Shown here: piece by piece, positions 53,678-63,307 of the stretch
Position numbering within the stretch: position 1 is the stretch's first letter
Layout: every line of letters starts with the position of its first letter
Assembly (NCBI RefSeq): GCF_030503435.1
Contig: NZ_JAUKPO010000027.1
Span: forward strand, 38,338-102,337
Source of the DNA: Rhodocytophaga aerolata
GTDB taxonomy: Bacteria > Bacteroidota > Bacteroidia > Cytophagales > 172606-1
DNA: 64,000 nucleotides
Direction: 5' to 3'
Position numbers and translations under genes: made by a program
The notes under the pieces: generated by a model
What the model was told of the DNA's origin: nothing
Databases searched by the model: none
Seen by the model: only the letters and a program-made list of their open reading frames with translations

Positions 53678-54697
53678 TCAGAATTTCAATAGCCACCCAC
53701 TTTTCTGTGCCTGACTTTTGGTATAAGATACACCATGTACTTTCAATCCCTGGCTATCGAGCAAAGTGATGATACCTCCTTCATTAGAAAGTTGAGCCGT
53801 TTGACCGGTAAGGGAGATAGTAAGTGTCTGAAAGGGTGTTAATTGCTGAGCAGTGATGATTTGTTTCTGCTTCCGCTTATCAGCAATAGCCCATCTCTGT
53901 AAATGAATCGTTTCCGAGGATACATTCAGTAAGGTTACCGTTTCTTTGTTGCTGTCGTCTCCTGAAGGATTGACCAGGGCAGCGATGATATAAATTTTTT
54001 GTTCCATCTCCTGGTTGTCCACCTGATCGAAGCCATCAGAAGGTGTCTCGATACGGTGCCCTGTAGTGTCATCTGTATGCCAGGTCTGAGACTGAAAGGC
54101 GAGGAATATAGCTACAAACCGGTTTTCTGAGGGAAAGTGAATGAGAATTCCGCCATCCTGCCATACACCATCATCACCTTTAAACCGTGCTACATTGCCC
54201 TGGTTCATGTGAATATTATGTATACCATATCCGGGGGTAAATCCAAAATATTTGTCTCTTTTGCCGGGTTCAGGTCCCCATCGTTCTCCAAAGGCATATA
54301 CCAGAGCATCTTCTCTGCCCATGGCCTGGGAAATAAAATAATCGATCTTCTCATTGAGGTCATTGTCGGTTCCGGGTAGCGAGTGTGGTAATGCACGCAT
54401 TGAAGTGCGGTCAAATAAATTCCCCCGGATATAGTCCAGGGCTAATCCGTTTGGTACTTTTTCACTTTCTGTAAACCCAAGCCTCAATTCAAATAACTGC
54501 GAAAGCAATGGGTGCATAAAGTCTTCATCTACTAAGTAAAGTAACTCAGAAGGATACTCTTTTGACTTCACATTAATAGCGATACGATACTCGAATTCAT
54601 CATCTACCAGCAGTACCTGATAATGAGGATTAGGTCCGGTTCCCAGTTGTTTATCAATAGGACGGCCTTTGAGGATTCCATATGGATTGATAGGCAT
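53678..54697 (-). CDS. DUF2278-family protein with C-terminal lamin-tail-like domain
   Basis: A 339-residue protein starting MPINPYGILKGRPIDKQLG. The DUF2278 core (1-220) has HYQVLLVDDEFEYRIAINVK, then LDYIRGNLF, FGFTPGYGIHNIHMNQGN and DGGILIHFPSENRFVAIFLA. The last 100 residues (VTLLNVSSETIHLQRWAIAD onward) look like a lamin-tail-type beta sandwich. No signal peptide. The conserved H..HMNQG and WHTDD motifs suggest a metal or nucleic-acid-linked function, but none is known to me. The EEP-type gene follows, so both may act on phosphodiesters (inference). Confidence 0.78.
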   Translation of the reverse strand: MPINPYGILKGRPIDKQLGTGPNPHYQVLLVDDEFEYRIAINVKSKEYPSELLYLVDEDFMHPLLSQLFELRLGFTESEKVPNGLALDYIRGNLFDRTSMRALPHSLPGTDNDLNEKIDYFISQAMGREDALVYAFGERWGPEPGKRDKYFGFTPGYGIHNIHMNQGNVARFKGDDGVWQDGGILIHFPSENRFVAIFLAFQSQTWHTDDTTGHRIETPSDGFDQVDNQEMEQKIYIIAALVNPSGDDSNKETVTLLNVSSETIHLQRWAIADKRKQKQIITAQQLTPFQTLTISLTGQTAQLSNEGGIITLLDSQGLKVHGVSYTKSQAQKSGWLLKF

Positions 54698-55160
54698 AAG
54701 ATGAAAGTATTAGGGTAAGTTATACTAAATTAAAATGAGTAGGACGTAATCTTATGAAGGCAATAATTTGGTTATCAAAGGCATATAGATAACTGACCAT
54801 GAACAACTAACAACTGATGAGTATTAACTTCAAAAAGAAATGAACCCTCTGTTAGCCCAAGTATTCAACAGAATGGTTCTTTATGAGAAAGTGTTGATAA
54901 TTTGAATTAGCTTATAATTATAAAATAATAAACCAATTCACTTTTGAAGAAAAATAGAAGCAATATATATGTATGAAGCGAAGGCAGATCAATACATAAA
55001 TAAACATAGAATCAGTGTGTTGGCACCAATAAGTAAGCCATGTAAAAATGGGTAGAAGTTTGACGATTGTCAATACCTATTTTTAGGTATTTTTATAATT
55101 ATGCTTGTCAAGTACATCCAACCAATTTTTATACACTAGATTTTGTAACACAAATAAGGG

Positions 55161-55190
55161 AGTTAAAATACCTTCCCCTTGGGAGTAACT
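55161..55190 (-). repeat. dispersed 30-bp repeat (G-rich strand on minus)
   Basis: AGTTAAAATACCTTCCCC then TTGGGAGTAACT; it directly adjoins the long hairpin. Confidence 0.65.
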
Positions 55191-55313
55191 CCAGAATCTA
55201 AATGTTAAATTTGTTCTCTTTCGTTTATCCACTTTAAAAGGTGAATTCCAAGGTGGAACTCCCCCTTAAAAGTGGAGAATGGAAAGAGAGCGTATTTAGC
55301 ATCCAGATTCTAG
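55191..55313. repeat. long imperfect inverted repeat (about 50-bp arms)
   Basis: The left arm 55191-55241 (CCAGAATCTAAATG.. ..CCACTTTAAAAGG) and the complement of 55264-55313 (CTAGAATCTGGATG.. ..CCACTTTTAAGG) match at roughly three quarters of positions. The 22-base loop itself contains TTCCA/TGGAA. It could form a long RNA hairpin or be a MITE-like insertion. Confidence 0.7.
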
Positions 55314-55330
55314 TATTGTACATAAAGACT

Positions 55331-55360
55331 GGTTAAAATAATTCCCCCTTTCAGTTAACC
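55331..55360 (-). repeat. dispersed 30-bp repeat (G-rich strand on minus)
   Basis: GGTTAAAATAATTCCCCC then TTTCAGTTAACC; the two ends GGTTAA/TTAACC are exact complements. Confidence 0.8.
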
Positions 55361-55364
55361 TACC

Positions 55365-55529
55365 ATGAAATACTCAGAGTATAGAATAGCACCTTTGCTA
55401 ATCCTGAAATTTCTTGCCACTTTAGTCCAGCTTGTTTCCAATATTGATTTTTTTACTACCTATTTAGCAGAAGACTTTGGGATAAACTATCTCGTGCTGA
55501 ATGAATGCAAGATATGCCTCTATACATAG
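55365..55529 (+). CDS. possible 54-residue hydrophobic peptide
   Basis: ATG 55365 opens MKYSEYRIAPLLILKFLATL, then VQLVSNIDFFTTYLAEDF and a short tail with two cysteines. A hydrophobic helix covers residues 8-25. It starts four bases after a repeat copy. There is no supporting ribosome site or homologue. Confidence 0.22.
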   Translation: MKYSEYRIAPLLILKFLATLVQLVSNIDFFTTYLAEDFGINYLVLNECKICLYT

Positions 55530-55618
55530 CGTCTTGGAACTTCAATATTATTTAACAGTTCCGTAATTTCATTTGGTCTACCTTTGAAGAAAAATTTAAC
55601 GAACTAAAGGCAGTTTCC

Positions 55619-56188
55619 ATGTTTGTTGATAAACTTAAAGAAAGAAAACAACCTGTTGACTCCAAAACTGAATTTGAAGAAGTTTACCACACATACCATC
55701 AAAAAGTCTATAGCTATTTTATAAAACACACAGGTTCCACCTTTCTGTCCGAAGAACTTGTACAGCTAACATTTATAAAGCTGTGGAAGAATTTTGCCAG
55801 ATCTATGGCGGCAGAAATCTCTGTCTCTTCACAGATCTTCTGCATTGCCCGCAGCACCCTGATTGATGAACTCAGAAAACAAGCCCGGGAAAGAGATATG
55901 CTGCAAACAATCAGGCAAGAAGAAAAAGCCAGTTACACCCAGAATGCTGTTTTTGAAAATTATCAGTATAAAGAAATTTATGATGCTATTAATACGTTGC
56001 CTCCTGTACGCAAAAAAGTTTTTCAGTTGAGGAAATTCTATGGATATTCCTACGAAGATATTGCCCGCAACCTCTCCATCTCTAAAAAAACAGTAGAAGA
56101 CCACATCACTAAAGCTACCAAACAACTAAAGAAAATACTGAATTACAAATTGAGTATTTTCTTCCTCTTATCCTTTTTCATAAAATAA
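55619..56188 (+). CDS. ECF-type RNA polymerase sigma factor
   Basis: A 189-residue ECF sigma factor. Region 2 is EFEEVYHTYHQKVYSYFIKH, then SEELVQLTFIKLWKNF. Region 4 is INTLPPVRKKVFQLRKFYGY followed by the SYEDIARNLSISKKTVEDHI helix-turn-helix. A hydrophobic tail (LSIFFLLSFFIK) ends the protein, as in the Bacteroidota ECF group linked to SusC/SusD. It is followed after 62 bases by a FecR gene and would switch on the second uptake locus. Confidence 0.9.
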   Translation: MFVDKLKERKQPVDSKTEFEEVYHTYHQKVYSYFIKHTGSTFLSEELVQLTFIKLWKNFARSMAAEISVSSQIFCIARSTLIDELRKQARERDMLQTIRQEEKASYTQNAVFENYQYKEIYDAINTLPPVRKKVFQLRKFYGYSYEDIARNLSISKKTVEDHITKATKQLKKILNYKLSIFFLLSFFIK

Positions 56189-56250
56189 ATTTTTAATAAC
56201 AGCAGGGGTTTTTTACTTACGGTTCGTACTCCTTGTGTTAGTATGAATTT

Positions 56251-57300
56251 ATGGTAAATCAGGAACTCATCCAGAAGTTTTTTCAGAACCGCTGCAACAC
56301 CCAGGAAGCGGAAGCTGTAATTGCCTATTTTAAACAGCATCCCGAGCAATTGGAAGCCTGGCTACCGGAAGCAGAATGGGACAATCTGCCTATACAAGAG
56401 AAATGGGATGCAAGCCTATCAGAGCGGATGCTGCAAAACATCCGGCAGCAAACCTATAAAAAACCGGGTGGAAAGCAGCTAAACTTTATTGTCCTTACTG
56501 CCGTAGCCGCCAGCTTACTGCTTTGCTTGCTGGCGTTGGGCATATTCTATACTACTAAAACGCATGGCAGACAAGAGCCTTTAGCCGCAACAACTACTTC
56601 TTCCTTTGTTTCAGGCGAAATTATTACCCAAGTAAACACCACCGATACAATACAGCAAATCAGTTTAGAGGATGGCTCACTGGTGAAATTACACCCAGGC
56701 AGCAGCCTACGTTACCCGAAAGTTTTTAAAATAAGCAGGCATATCCAGTTGTCTGGAGAAGCCTTTTTTTCTGTTACAAAAGACACTGCCCACCCTTTTA
56801 CAGTCGTGGCCGGAGGCTTAGCGACTACTGCATTAGGCACTTCATTTACTATACAGGCAATTCCACAGGAGAAAAAAGTAAAGATAAGGCTGCATACTGG
56901 CCGGGTGGTGATAATAGCCTATGCACAAGAACTAAAAAATGCACTGACAGAAGTGTATCTGAGGCCTGGCCAGGAACTGATTCTGGATGTGGCCCAAGGG
57001 CAAACACGGATTACAGCTATCCCAATAGCAAAAGCAAATAAACTCACCGGCAGTGTCCAAGTCAATGGCAATGTAGTTAAGTTTAACCAGTTGCCTTTGC
57101 CGGAAGTGTTTTCCGAACTGACAAAACTATACGGTGTAGCTATTTTATATGATAAGGCAGCTATCTCAGCTATACAGTTTACAGGCAGCATACATACAAA
57201 CCGGTCTTTGGAAAGAGCCCTGAAAACGATAGCCAGTGTAAATGACCTGAAAGTGGTAAAGAAGAAAGAGGGGTACAGCATTCAAAAACCCTCATACTAG
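56251..57300 (+). CDS. FecR-type anti-sigma factor
   Basis: A 349-residue single-pass protein. The cytoplasmic part (1-75; YFKQHPEQLEAWLPEAEWDN) precedes a membrane segment near 80-103 (FIVLTAVAASLLLCLLALGI). The periplasmic FecR domain follows with QQISLEDGSLVKLHPGSSLR, HIQLSGEAFFSV and LGTSFTIQAI. The C-terminal domain (LPEVFSELTKLYGVAILYDK to the end) is the STN-like DUF4974 region. It lies between its sigma gene and susC. Because the adjacent SusC has no STN domain, how it receives the substrate signal is unclear. Confidence 0.9.
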   Translation: MVNQELIQKFFQNRCNTQEAEAVIAYFKQHPEQLEAWLPEAEWDNLPIQEKWDASLSERMLQNIRQQTYKKPGGKQLNFIVLTAVAASLLLCLLALGIFYTTKTHGRQEPLAATTTSSFVSGEIITQVNTTDTIQQISLEDGSLVKLHPGSSLRYPKVFKISRHIQLSGEAFFSVTKDTAHPFTVVAGGLATTALGTSFTIQAIPQEKKVKIRLHTGRVVIIAYAQELKNALTEVYLRPGQELILDVAQGQTRITAIPIAKANKLTGSVQVNGNVVKFNQLPLPEVFSELTKLYGVAILYDKAAISAIQFTGSIHTNRSLERALKTIASVNDLKVVKKKEGYSIQKPSY

Positions 57301-57391
57301 CCCTTCTTCCATAAAATTGATAGCACAGAGTAGAGTAGAACTTATTGAAATATAAAGTAAAAACAATACGTATCCTTTAACCCGTTAGACT

Positions 57392-60300
57392 ATGGACTTA
57401 AAACCTACCATTCACCAGCGAAGTAATCCACCAAAGTGGCAGCTCCTTTTAATATTTTCCTGGCTGTTGTTGTACCAGGCTCATGCGCAGCAAACCGCCG
57501 AACAGGTAAGCGGCATTGTGCTGGATGAAACCGGCGAAGCCCTTATTGGAGTAACAGTGCTTGCCAAAAATGAACAGTCGGATTTTACGACCGGTACGGC
57601 TACCGATGTAGAGGGTAAATTTTCTTTCTCCAATCTGCCCACAGAAGGCACCTACAGTTTTACGTTCTCTTACATCGGTTATGAGGCACAAACCATACGA
57701 AATCAGCGGGTAAGTAGCAATGCAAAGTTATCTTTATCTATTGAGCTGGAAGCTGGTAATAACCAGCTAAATGAGGTAGTTGTAGTCGGGTATGGCACCC
57801 AGAAAAAAATAAACGTAACTGGTGCTGTAAGTGCTATTGAAGCAGATGCCCTGGAAAGCCGCCCAGTTACTAACCTGAGTTCCGGCCTTCAGGGATTAAT
57901 GGCCGGCGTAACCGTTACGAATCCATCCGGCCAACCGGGCAATAATGGGGGCACTATCCGCATACGGGGCATCGGTACTTTAGGTGATGCTTCTCCCCTG
58001 GTAGTTATAGACGGCATTCCCGGAGGCACGTTAGATATATTGAATCCACAGGATATAGAAAGTATTTCTGTGCTGAAAGATGCCGCTTCTTCTTCTATTT
58101 ATGGCGTACGGGGAGCCAATGGAGTGATTCTGGTCACAACTAAAAAAGGCAGATCAACTACCCCTTCTATATCTTATAGCAACTACTTTGGGTTGCAAAC
58201 TCCTACAGCCCTTCCCCAATTTCTGGGTTCACCGGAGTATATGCAGCTATTAAATGAGTCGCAGGTAAATGTAGGCAGGAATCCTACCTATACCGATGCC
58301 GATATAGAAATAGCCCGCAATGGGTCAGACCCGAATTATTTTGCCAATACCGACTGGATCAATGAGATATATAAACCCTCTGCTCCGCAACAAAATCATA
58401 ATTTCAGCGTCAACGGTGGGGGCGAAAACTTTAGCTACTATCTTTCTTACGGGCTTTTGAAAGAAGGCGGGCTCATCACCGGAGATAACTACAAATCTAA
58501 TCGGAACAATCTTCGGGTGCGGCTCAATACAACGCTTATAGACCGGCTGCAGGTAGATGTGAACCTGGGCTACATTGACAGAAACTATTCTGGTTCATCG
58601 GAAGGAATAGGTGGCGCAGGCGGACCTATTTATGCAGCCCACCAGATTCTTCCTCTCGTGCCCGTCCGCTTTACGACCGGCGGCTGGGGCTATATAGGCG
58701 GACAACGCAATCCGGTGGCCGTTACTACAGATGGTGGAACAGATGATTTTGCTTCGCAGGAGTTTACAGGTAACCTGAGTGCTACCCTAAACCTGTTTAA
58801 AGGGTTCAGCCTGCGCGGACAATATGGGCTTATCCGCTCTAACTCCAAACGGACGATATTCTCCAAAACCATTAATTATTACAGCCCTATAGATAATTCC
58901 CTGATCTATCAAACGAATGTTCCCAACAAAATTGATACCCGCGACTATACTAACCTCTATCAGACATTTATTGGCATAGCCCAGTATGAACGCTTGTTTA
59001 ATGAGATACATGATTTTAAGGTAATGCTGGGTGCATCGCAGGAAGAAAACATAGGGGATAATTTTGTAGCCACTAGAACCAACCTGGCTACCCAGCAGGT
59101 AGGCCATCTCAACCTAGGTACAGAAAATCAACTCAATAGTGGAAGTGCCTCCCAGAATGCCCTGCAATCATTATTTGGACGGGTAAATTATGGGTTTAAC
59201 AACCGCTATCTGGCAGAAGTGAACTTTCGGTATGATGGATCTACTAGGTTTGCTCCAGATGTGCGATGGAACTTGTTTACCTCGGCATCCTTAGGATGGG
59301 CGTTTTCGGAAGAAAGTTTCTTTAGTGGCCTTAAAAGCTTCATTGATTTTGGTAAACTCCGTATTTCGTATGGTTCCCAGGGCAACGACCGGGTGGGCGA
59401 TTTTGCTTATTTGGATGTGCTGGGGCCGGTAGGTACCATGCCCATAGGTAATGCCAATACCATCGGCTACCGCTATACTAGTGTACCTAATTCGCTGTTA
59501 ACCTGGGAGTCGGTAATAAAGCAGAATGTAGGCCTGGACCTGACGTTGTTAAATGGCCGTTTGGGTGTAACAGCCGATTATTTTATCAACGAAACAAAAG
59601 ATATCCTGTTAGTGGTACCCCTGCCAGATGTTTTAGGCACCAATTCTCCTCCGCAGAATGCCGGAAAAGTAGAAAACAAAGGCTGGGAGCTGGCATTTTC
59701 CTGGAACGAGCAGAGAGGAGATTTTACCTATGGCGCCAATTTTAATATATCCGATGTACGAAACCGGGTAACGGATTATGGCGGGGTGCCCCCAGTACTC
59801 AGCGACCGCATCCGGAAAGTGGGAGAACCCATAGATGCCTTTTTTGGTTTGGCAGCCGACCGCATAGCCCAGGTAGCTGACTTTACTTACGATGCCGAAA
59901 ACGATGAATACATCCCCAATTTTCCGCATATTGTCAGCGACCCGGTAGCGCCCGGCGACTTAATCTATAAAGATCTGAATGGCGATGGAGAAATAACACT
60001 GGATGATGACCGCACCGTTATTGGCAATGCTATTCCTAGATATACCTTTGGTTTTAGGGGTAATGCCGCCTGGAAAGGATTTGATGTGAGTTTCTTTCTG
60101 CAAGGCGTAGGAAAAGCCGATGGCTATTTGCAAGGGGCTTCCCGGCATGCGTTGATTAATGAAGGTAGCCTGCCACAGAAAATCCACCTGGACCGCTGGA
60201 CAGCTGAAAATACAGATGCTTCTTATCCGCGGTTAACCTATCAACAATCGCATAACCAACGCTTATCTACCTATTGGCTGGAAGATGCTTCGTACCTCCG

Positions 60301-60511
60301 TCTGAAAAACATTCAGTTGGGCTATACGCTTCCGGCAGCCCTCACCCAACGGGTACGCATCAATAAGCTACGGATATTTGCTTCTGCAGATAATTTGTTG
60401 ACAGCTTCTGATTTCTTTTATGCCTATGACCCGGAAACGCCAGTAAGTAGTGGCGGATTTTACCCACAGGTAAAAACATTTGTCATGGGCCTGAACCTCA
60501 ACTTTCAGTAA
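57392..60511 (+). CDS. SusC/RagA-type TonB-dependent receptor without STN domain
   Basis: A 1039-residue outer-membrane transporter. The signal peptide (LLLIFSWLLLYQAHAQ) is followed directly by the carboxypeptidase-regulatory-like domain (VSGIVLDETGEALIGVTVLA), then the plug (NEVVVVGYGTQKKINVTGAV) and the barrel to the C-terminal FVMGLNLNFQ. About 130 residues of STN and linker present in the first SusC are absent. It is followed 37 bases later by susD and then an EEP lipoprotein, so the imported compound may carry a phosphate or phosphodiester (inference). Confidence 0.93.
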   Translation: MDLKPTIHQRSNPPKWQLLLIFSWLLLYQAHAQQTAEQVSGIVLDETGEALIGVTVLAKNEQSDFTTGTATDVEGKFSFSNLPTEGTYSFTFSYIGYEAQTIRNQRVSSNAKLSLSIELEAGNNQLNEVVVVGYGTQKKINVTGAVSAIEADALESRPVTNLSSGLQGLMAGVTVTNPSGQPGNNGGTIRIRGIGTLGDASPLVVIDGIPGGTLDILNPQDIESISVLKDAASSSIYGVRGANGVILVTTKKGRSTTPSISYSNYFGLQTPTALPQFLGSPEYMQLLNESQVNVGRNPTYTDADIEIARNGSDPNYFANTDWINEIYKPSAPQQNHNFSVNGGGENFSYYLSYGLLKEGGLITGDNYKSNRNNLRVRLNTTLIDRLQVDVNLGYIDRNYSGSSEGIGGAGGPIYAAHQILPLVPVRFTTGGWGYIGGQRNPVAVTTDGGTDDFASQEFTGNLSATLNLFKGFSLRGQYGLIRSNSKRTIFSKTINYYSPIDNSLIYQTNVPNKIDTRDYTNLYQTFIGIAQYERLFNEIHDFKVMLGASQEENIGDNFVATRTNLATQQVGHLNLGTENQLNSGSASQNALQSLFGRVNYGFNNRYLAEVNFRYDGSTRFAPDVRWNLFTSASLGWAFSEESFFSGLKSFIDFGKLRISYGSQGNDRVGDFAYLDVLGPVGTMPIGNANTIGYRYTSVPNSLLTWESVIKQNVGLDLTLLNGRLGVTADYFINETKDILLVVPLPDVLGTNSPPQNAGKVENKGWELAFSWNEQRGDFTYGANFNISDVRNRVTDYGGVPPVLSDRIRKVGEPIDAFFGLAADRIAQVADFTYDAENDEYIPNFPHIVSDPVAPGDLIYKDLNGDGEITLDDDRTVIGNAIPRYTFGFRGNAAWKGFDVSFFLQGVGKADGYLQGASRHALINEGSLPQKIHLDRWTAENTDASYPRLTYQQSHNQRLSTYWLEDASYLRLKNIQLGYTLPAALTQRVRINKLRIFASADNLLTASDFFYAYDPETPVSSGGFYPQVKTFVMGLNLNFQ

Positions 60512-60548
60512 TCAGCAAAAATAACTAATGACTTTCAACTAAAGCCGT

Positions 60549-62198
60549 ATGAAAAAGACATTAATATATAGCTTCTTAATAAGCACACTGCTTTTTTCCT
60601 CCTGTAAGGATGAATTCCTGGACCGGGTGCCATTGGACCAGATCACCGATGAAACCTTCTGGCAAACCGAAGAACAACTGGAACTGGCAGTCAATGCCAT
60701 TTATGCCAATGTAAAAGCCAAAAACACGGTAGACATGGAAAACATGGGCGATAACACCTTATGGCCTTCTACCACCGATTACCAACTGATCGGCAGCGGC
60801 AACTTTGGTAACGACCTGGGCACCCTGAATACTGAATGGAGGACCCAGTACGCAGGTATCCGGCAATGCAATGCTTTCCTGGAAAATTATGAAAAAGCCA
60901 CCGTTATTACGCCCGGCAGAAAAGAGCAACTGGCGGCTGAAGTACGGGTGATACGGGCATTAATGTACAGCTATCTTACCAGTTTCTGGGGCGATGTGCC
61001 CTTCATTACTACTACGCTGAATATAGATGAAGTATACGGCCCGCGTGATCCGCGCGAACAGATCATTGATTTTCTAATGCAAGACCTGGATCTGGCAGCA
61101 GAGAACCTGCCGGCAGAAATCCCCAGTGGAGATAACCTGGGCCGGATGAACAAAGGAGCTGCCCTTGCTTTAAAAGCCCGCATTGCTTTATACAACAAAC
61201 GGTATGCAGTAGCCGAAGCGGCAGCAAAAGCGGTAATGGATCTGGGTATTTACCAGCTCTACAGCAATGGCGACCCGGGTACAAGCTATCATGAACTCTT
61301 CACCTATGCCGGTAAGCTGGCTAGTGGCCGAAACCGCGAAACCATCATTGCGCGGATGCATTTAGAAGATGTAAGTATGCATAACCTTAGCCGGGAAATA
61401 CAAGTGCCAGATCAGAATGCCCGATGGAATCCCACCAAATCCCTTGTAGACAGTTATCTGATGATAGACGGTCTGCCTATTGATAGGTCGCCTCTGTATG
61501 TGGAAAACACCTATGAAGATGTATTTACCAACCGTGATCCGCGGATGCGGCAAACCATTCTGCCACCCAATACGCCATGGGGCGGCCGTTTTGACGGAAA
61601 TCCGGAAAACAAAAATCCGGCTATCTTCACGGCGCCTAAATTTCGCTCCGACAGGCGGGGATCGGTTACCCTTACCGGCTATTATTTTACCAAATATGTA
61701 GAACTTTCCACAGTGGGGCGTGTCAGCCGGGATGCCAATGATATACATTTGTTGCGCTATGCGGAAGTATTACTAACCTATGCTGAAGCCAGGCTAGAGC
61801 AAGGAACCCTTACACAGGCAGATATAGACATGAGCATTAATTTGCTGCGGGAACGGGTAGGCATGGTGCCTATGGTACTCACCAAATTAGTTGCCAATGG
61901 AATGGATGTGCGAGAAGAAATCCGCAGGGAACGCCGGGTAGAACTGGCCCTGGAAGGTCAACGCTATTTTGATATTCTGCGCTGGGAGCAAGGAGAACTG
62001 CTGGCGCAGGATGTAAAAGGCATGAAAAAGAGCTGGGCACTTATTGGGGCAGATGTAGCTAGTATCCGCGCAGACGAAGAAGGATATATTATTGCTTTTT
62101 CTGGTAGGACATTTACTCCGTCCAGGAATTATTTGTGGCCAGTGCCCTTGACACAACTCGAACGGAATCCCAATTTAGGTCAAAACCCAGGATGGTAA
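60549..62198 (+). CDS. SusD/RagB-type surface lipoprotein
   Basis: A 549-residue lipoprotein with signal MKKTLIYSFLISTLLFSSC (Cys19), then KDEFLDRVPLDQITDETFW. The SusD TPR region is RVIRALMYSYLTSFWGDVPF, and the C-terminal signature is REEIRRERRVELALEGQRYF, then NYLWPVPLTQLERNPNLGQN. It partners with the SusC gene upstream. The next gene starts two bases after its stop, showing tight coupling. Confidence 0.93.
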   Translation: MKKTLIYSFLISTLLFSSCKDEFLDRVPLDQITDETFWQTEEQLELAVNAIYANVKAKNTVDMENMGDNTLWPSTTDYQLIGSGNFGNDLGTLNTEWRTQYAGIRQCNAFLENYEKATVITPGRKEQLAAEVRVIRALMYSYLTSFWGDVPFITTTLNIDEVYGPRDPREQIIDFLMQDLDLAAENLPAEIPSGDNLGRMNKGAALALKARIALYNKRYAVAEAAAKAVMDLGIYQLYSNGDPGTSYHELFTYAGKLASGRNRETIIARMHLEDVSMHNLSREIQVPDQNARWNPTKSLVDSYLMIDGLPIDRSPLYVENTYEDVFTNRDPRMRQTILPPNTPWGGRFDGNPENKNPAIFTAPKFRSDRRGSVTLTGYYFTKYVELSTVGRVSRDANDIHLLRYAEVLLTYAEARLEQGTLTQADIDMSINLLRERVGMVPMVLTKLVANGMDVREEIRRERRVELALEGQRYFDILRWEQGELLAQDVKGMKKSWALIGADVASIRADEEGYIIAFSGRTFTPSRNYLWPVPLTQLERNPNLGQNPGW

Positions 62199-62200
62199 GC

Positions 62201-63055
62201 ATGAAAAACAGACTCAGATTTATCTTTTTAAGTTTTATGACAGGGGTTGCTTTACTGGCAGCCTCCTGTTCTACCCAAACTGCGCCAGCTAAAAAAAGCG
62301 CAGCTACTACAAAAACGGGCGACAGCATAAACGGGCAGACCATCCGGGTAATGGCTTATAATATTCATCATTGCAACCCTCCGTCAAAACCTGAATATAT
62401 TGATATAGAAGCTATAGCAAATACTATCCGAACCCAGAACCCAGATCTGGTAGCCCTGCAGGAAGTAGATGTACATACCAACCGGTCAGGTGCGTATAAC
62501 CAGGCAGAAGAGATTGCTAAGCAGCTAAACATGTATTACTATTTTGGCAAAGCCATTGACTATGGTGGAGGAGAATATGGAGTAGCCATCCTTTCCCGCT
62601 ATCCATTGTCAGAGAAACAGGTACACCGCCTGCCTACGCAAGCAGAAACGAAGGGAGAACCCAGGATAGTAGCCACAGTTAAAGTTACCCTACCCGGCGG
62701 AAAAGAGATACGGTTTGGCAGTACCCATTTAGATGCTCAGAAAACACCCGTAAACCGTGAATTACAGATCAACGAAATTGAAAATATAGCTTCTGGTGAA
62801 AAGTTGCCGTTCGTTATTGCCGGAGACTTTAATGCATCGCCAGAGTTTGAGGTAATCCGCCAGCTAGATACACATTTTACCAGGACTTGCCAAACGTGTG
62901 CACCTACTATTCCTGTAAACAATCCAAACAAAGCTATCGATTTTATTGCTTTTAGGCCAGCAGGTAAATTTCGTGTAAAAAGCCACCAGGTGATCAATGA
63001 AAAATATGCTTCAGACCATTTGCCGGTCGTAGCAGATATGGAGGTACAACCGTAA
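62201..63055 (+). CDS. EEP-family phosphodiesterase/phosphatase lipoprotein
   Basis: About 284 residues from ATG 62201, two bases after the susD stop (ATG 62192 would overlap it). The signal ends LLAASC, so it is a lipoprotein. All endonuclease/exonuclease/phosphatase motifs are present: RVMAYNIHHCN, LVALQEVDVHTN (Glu), FGSTHLDAQ, IAGDFNASPEF, AIDFIAFRP and YASDHLPVVADM. The fold hydrolyses phosphodiester or phosphate bonds with a divalent metal (nucleases, sphingomyelinases, inositol phosphatases). Coupling to SusC/SusD suggests it processes the captured substrate outside the cell. Confidence 0.88.
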   Translation: MKNRLRFIFLSFMTGVALLAASCSTQTAPAKKSAATTKTGDSINGQTIRVMAYNIHHCNPPSKPEYIDIEAIANTIRTQNPDLVALQEVDVHTNRSGAYNQAEEIAKQLNMYYYFGKAIDYGGGEYGVAILSRYPLSEKQVHRLPTQAETKGEPRIVATVKVTLPGGKEIRFGSTHLDAQKTPVNRELQINEIENIASGEKLPFVIAGDFNASPEFEVIRQLDTHFTRTCQTCAPTIPVNNPNKAIDFIAFRPAGKFRVKSHQVINEKYASDHLPVVADMEVQP

Positions 63056-63307
63056 TGAACTTGCTGCCTTGACTGGACAGTATGTTCTGCGAAAACCATA
63101 ATTTTAACACTATGTAGCATCCACATTATGTAGTATTAAATAACGGGTATAATTTAGTACTATCTTTCTCTTAGCTGTTTGTCGCCTATCATCTGACGAC
63201 TTACAATTAAAGATATAGATATGCTCTTTCATCTTCCATTCTGGAGGATTAATTGCATCTTGATGGTCTAACTGACTATTTTAGCGTATACTGAGAAAAA
63301 AACACAA

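Larger units (their letters stand above)
54698..55618. other. 0.9-kb intergenic region with composite repeat-hairpin element
   Basis: Two same-orientation copies of the 30-bp repeat (55161-55190 and 55331-55360) flank a long imperfect hairpin (55191-55313). A 54-codon frame at 55365-55529 follows. The rest shows nothing clear. Confidence 0.5.
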
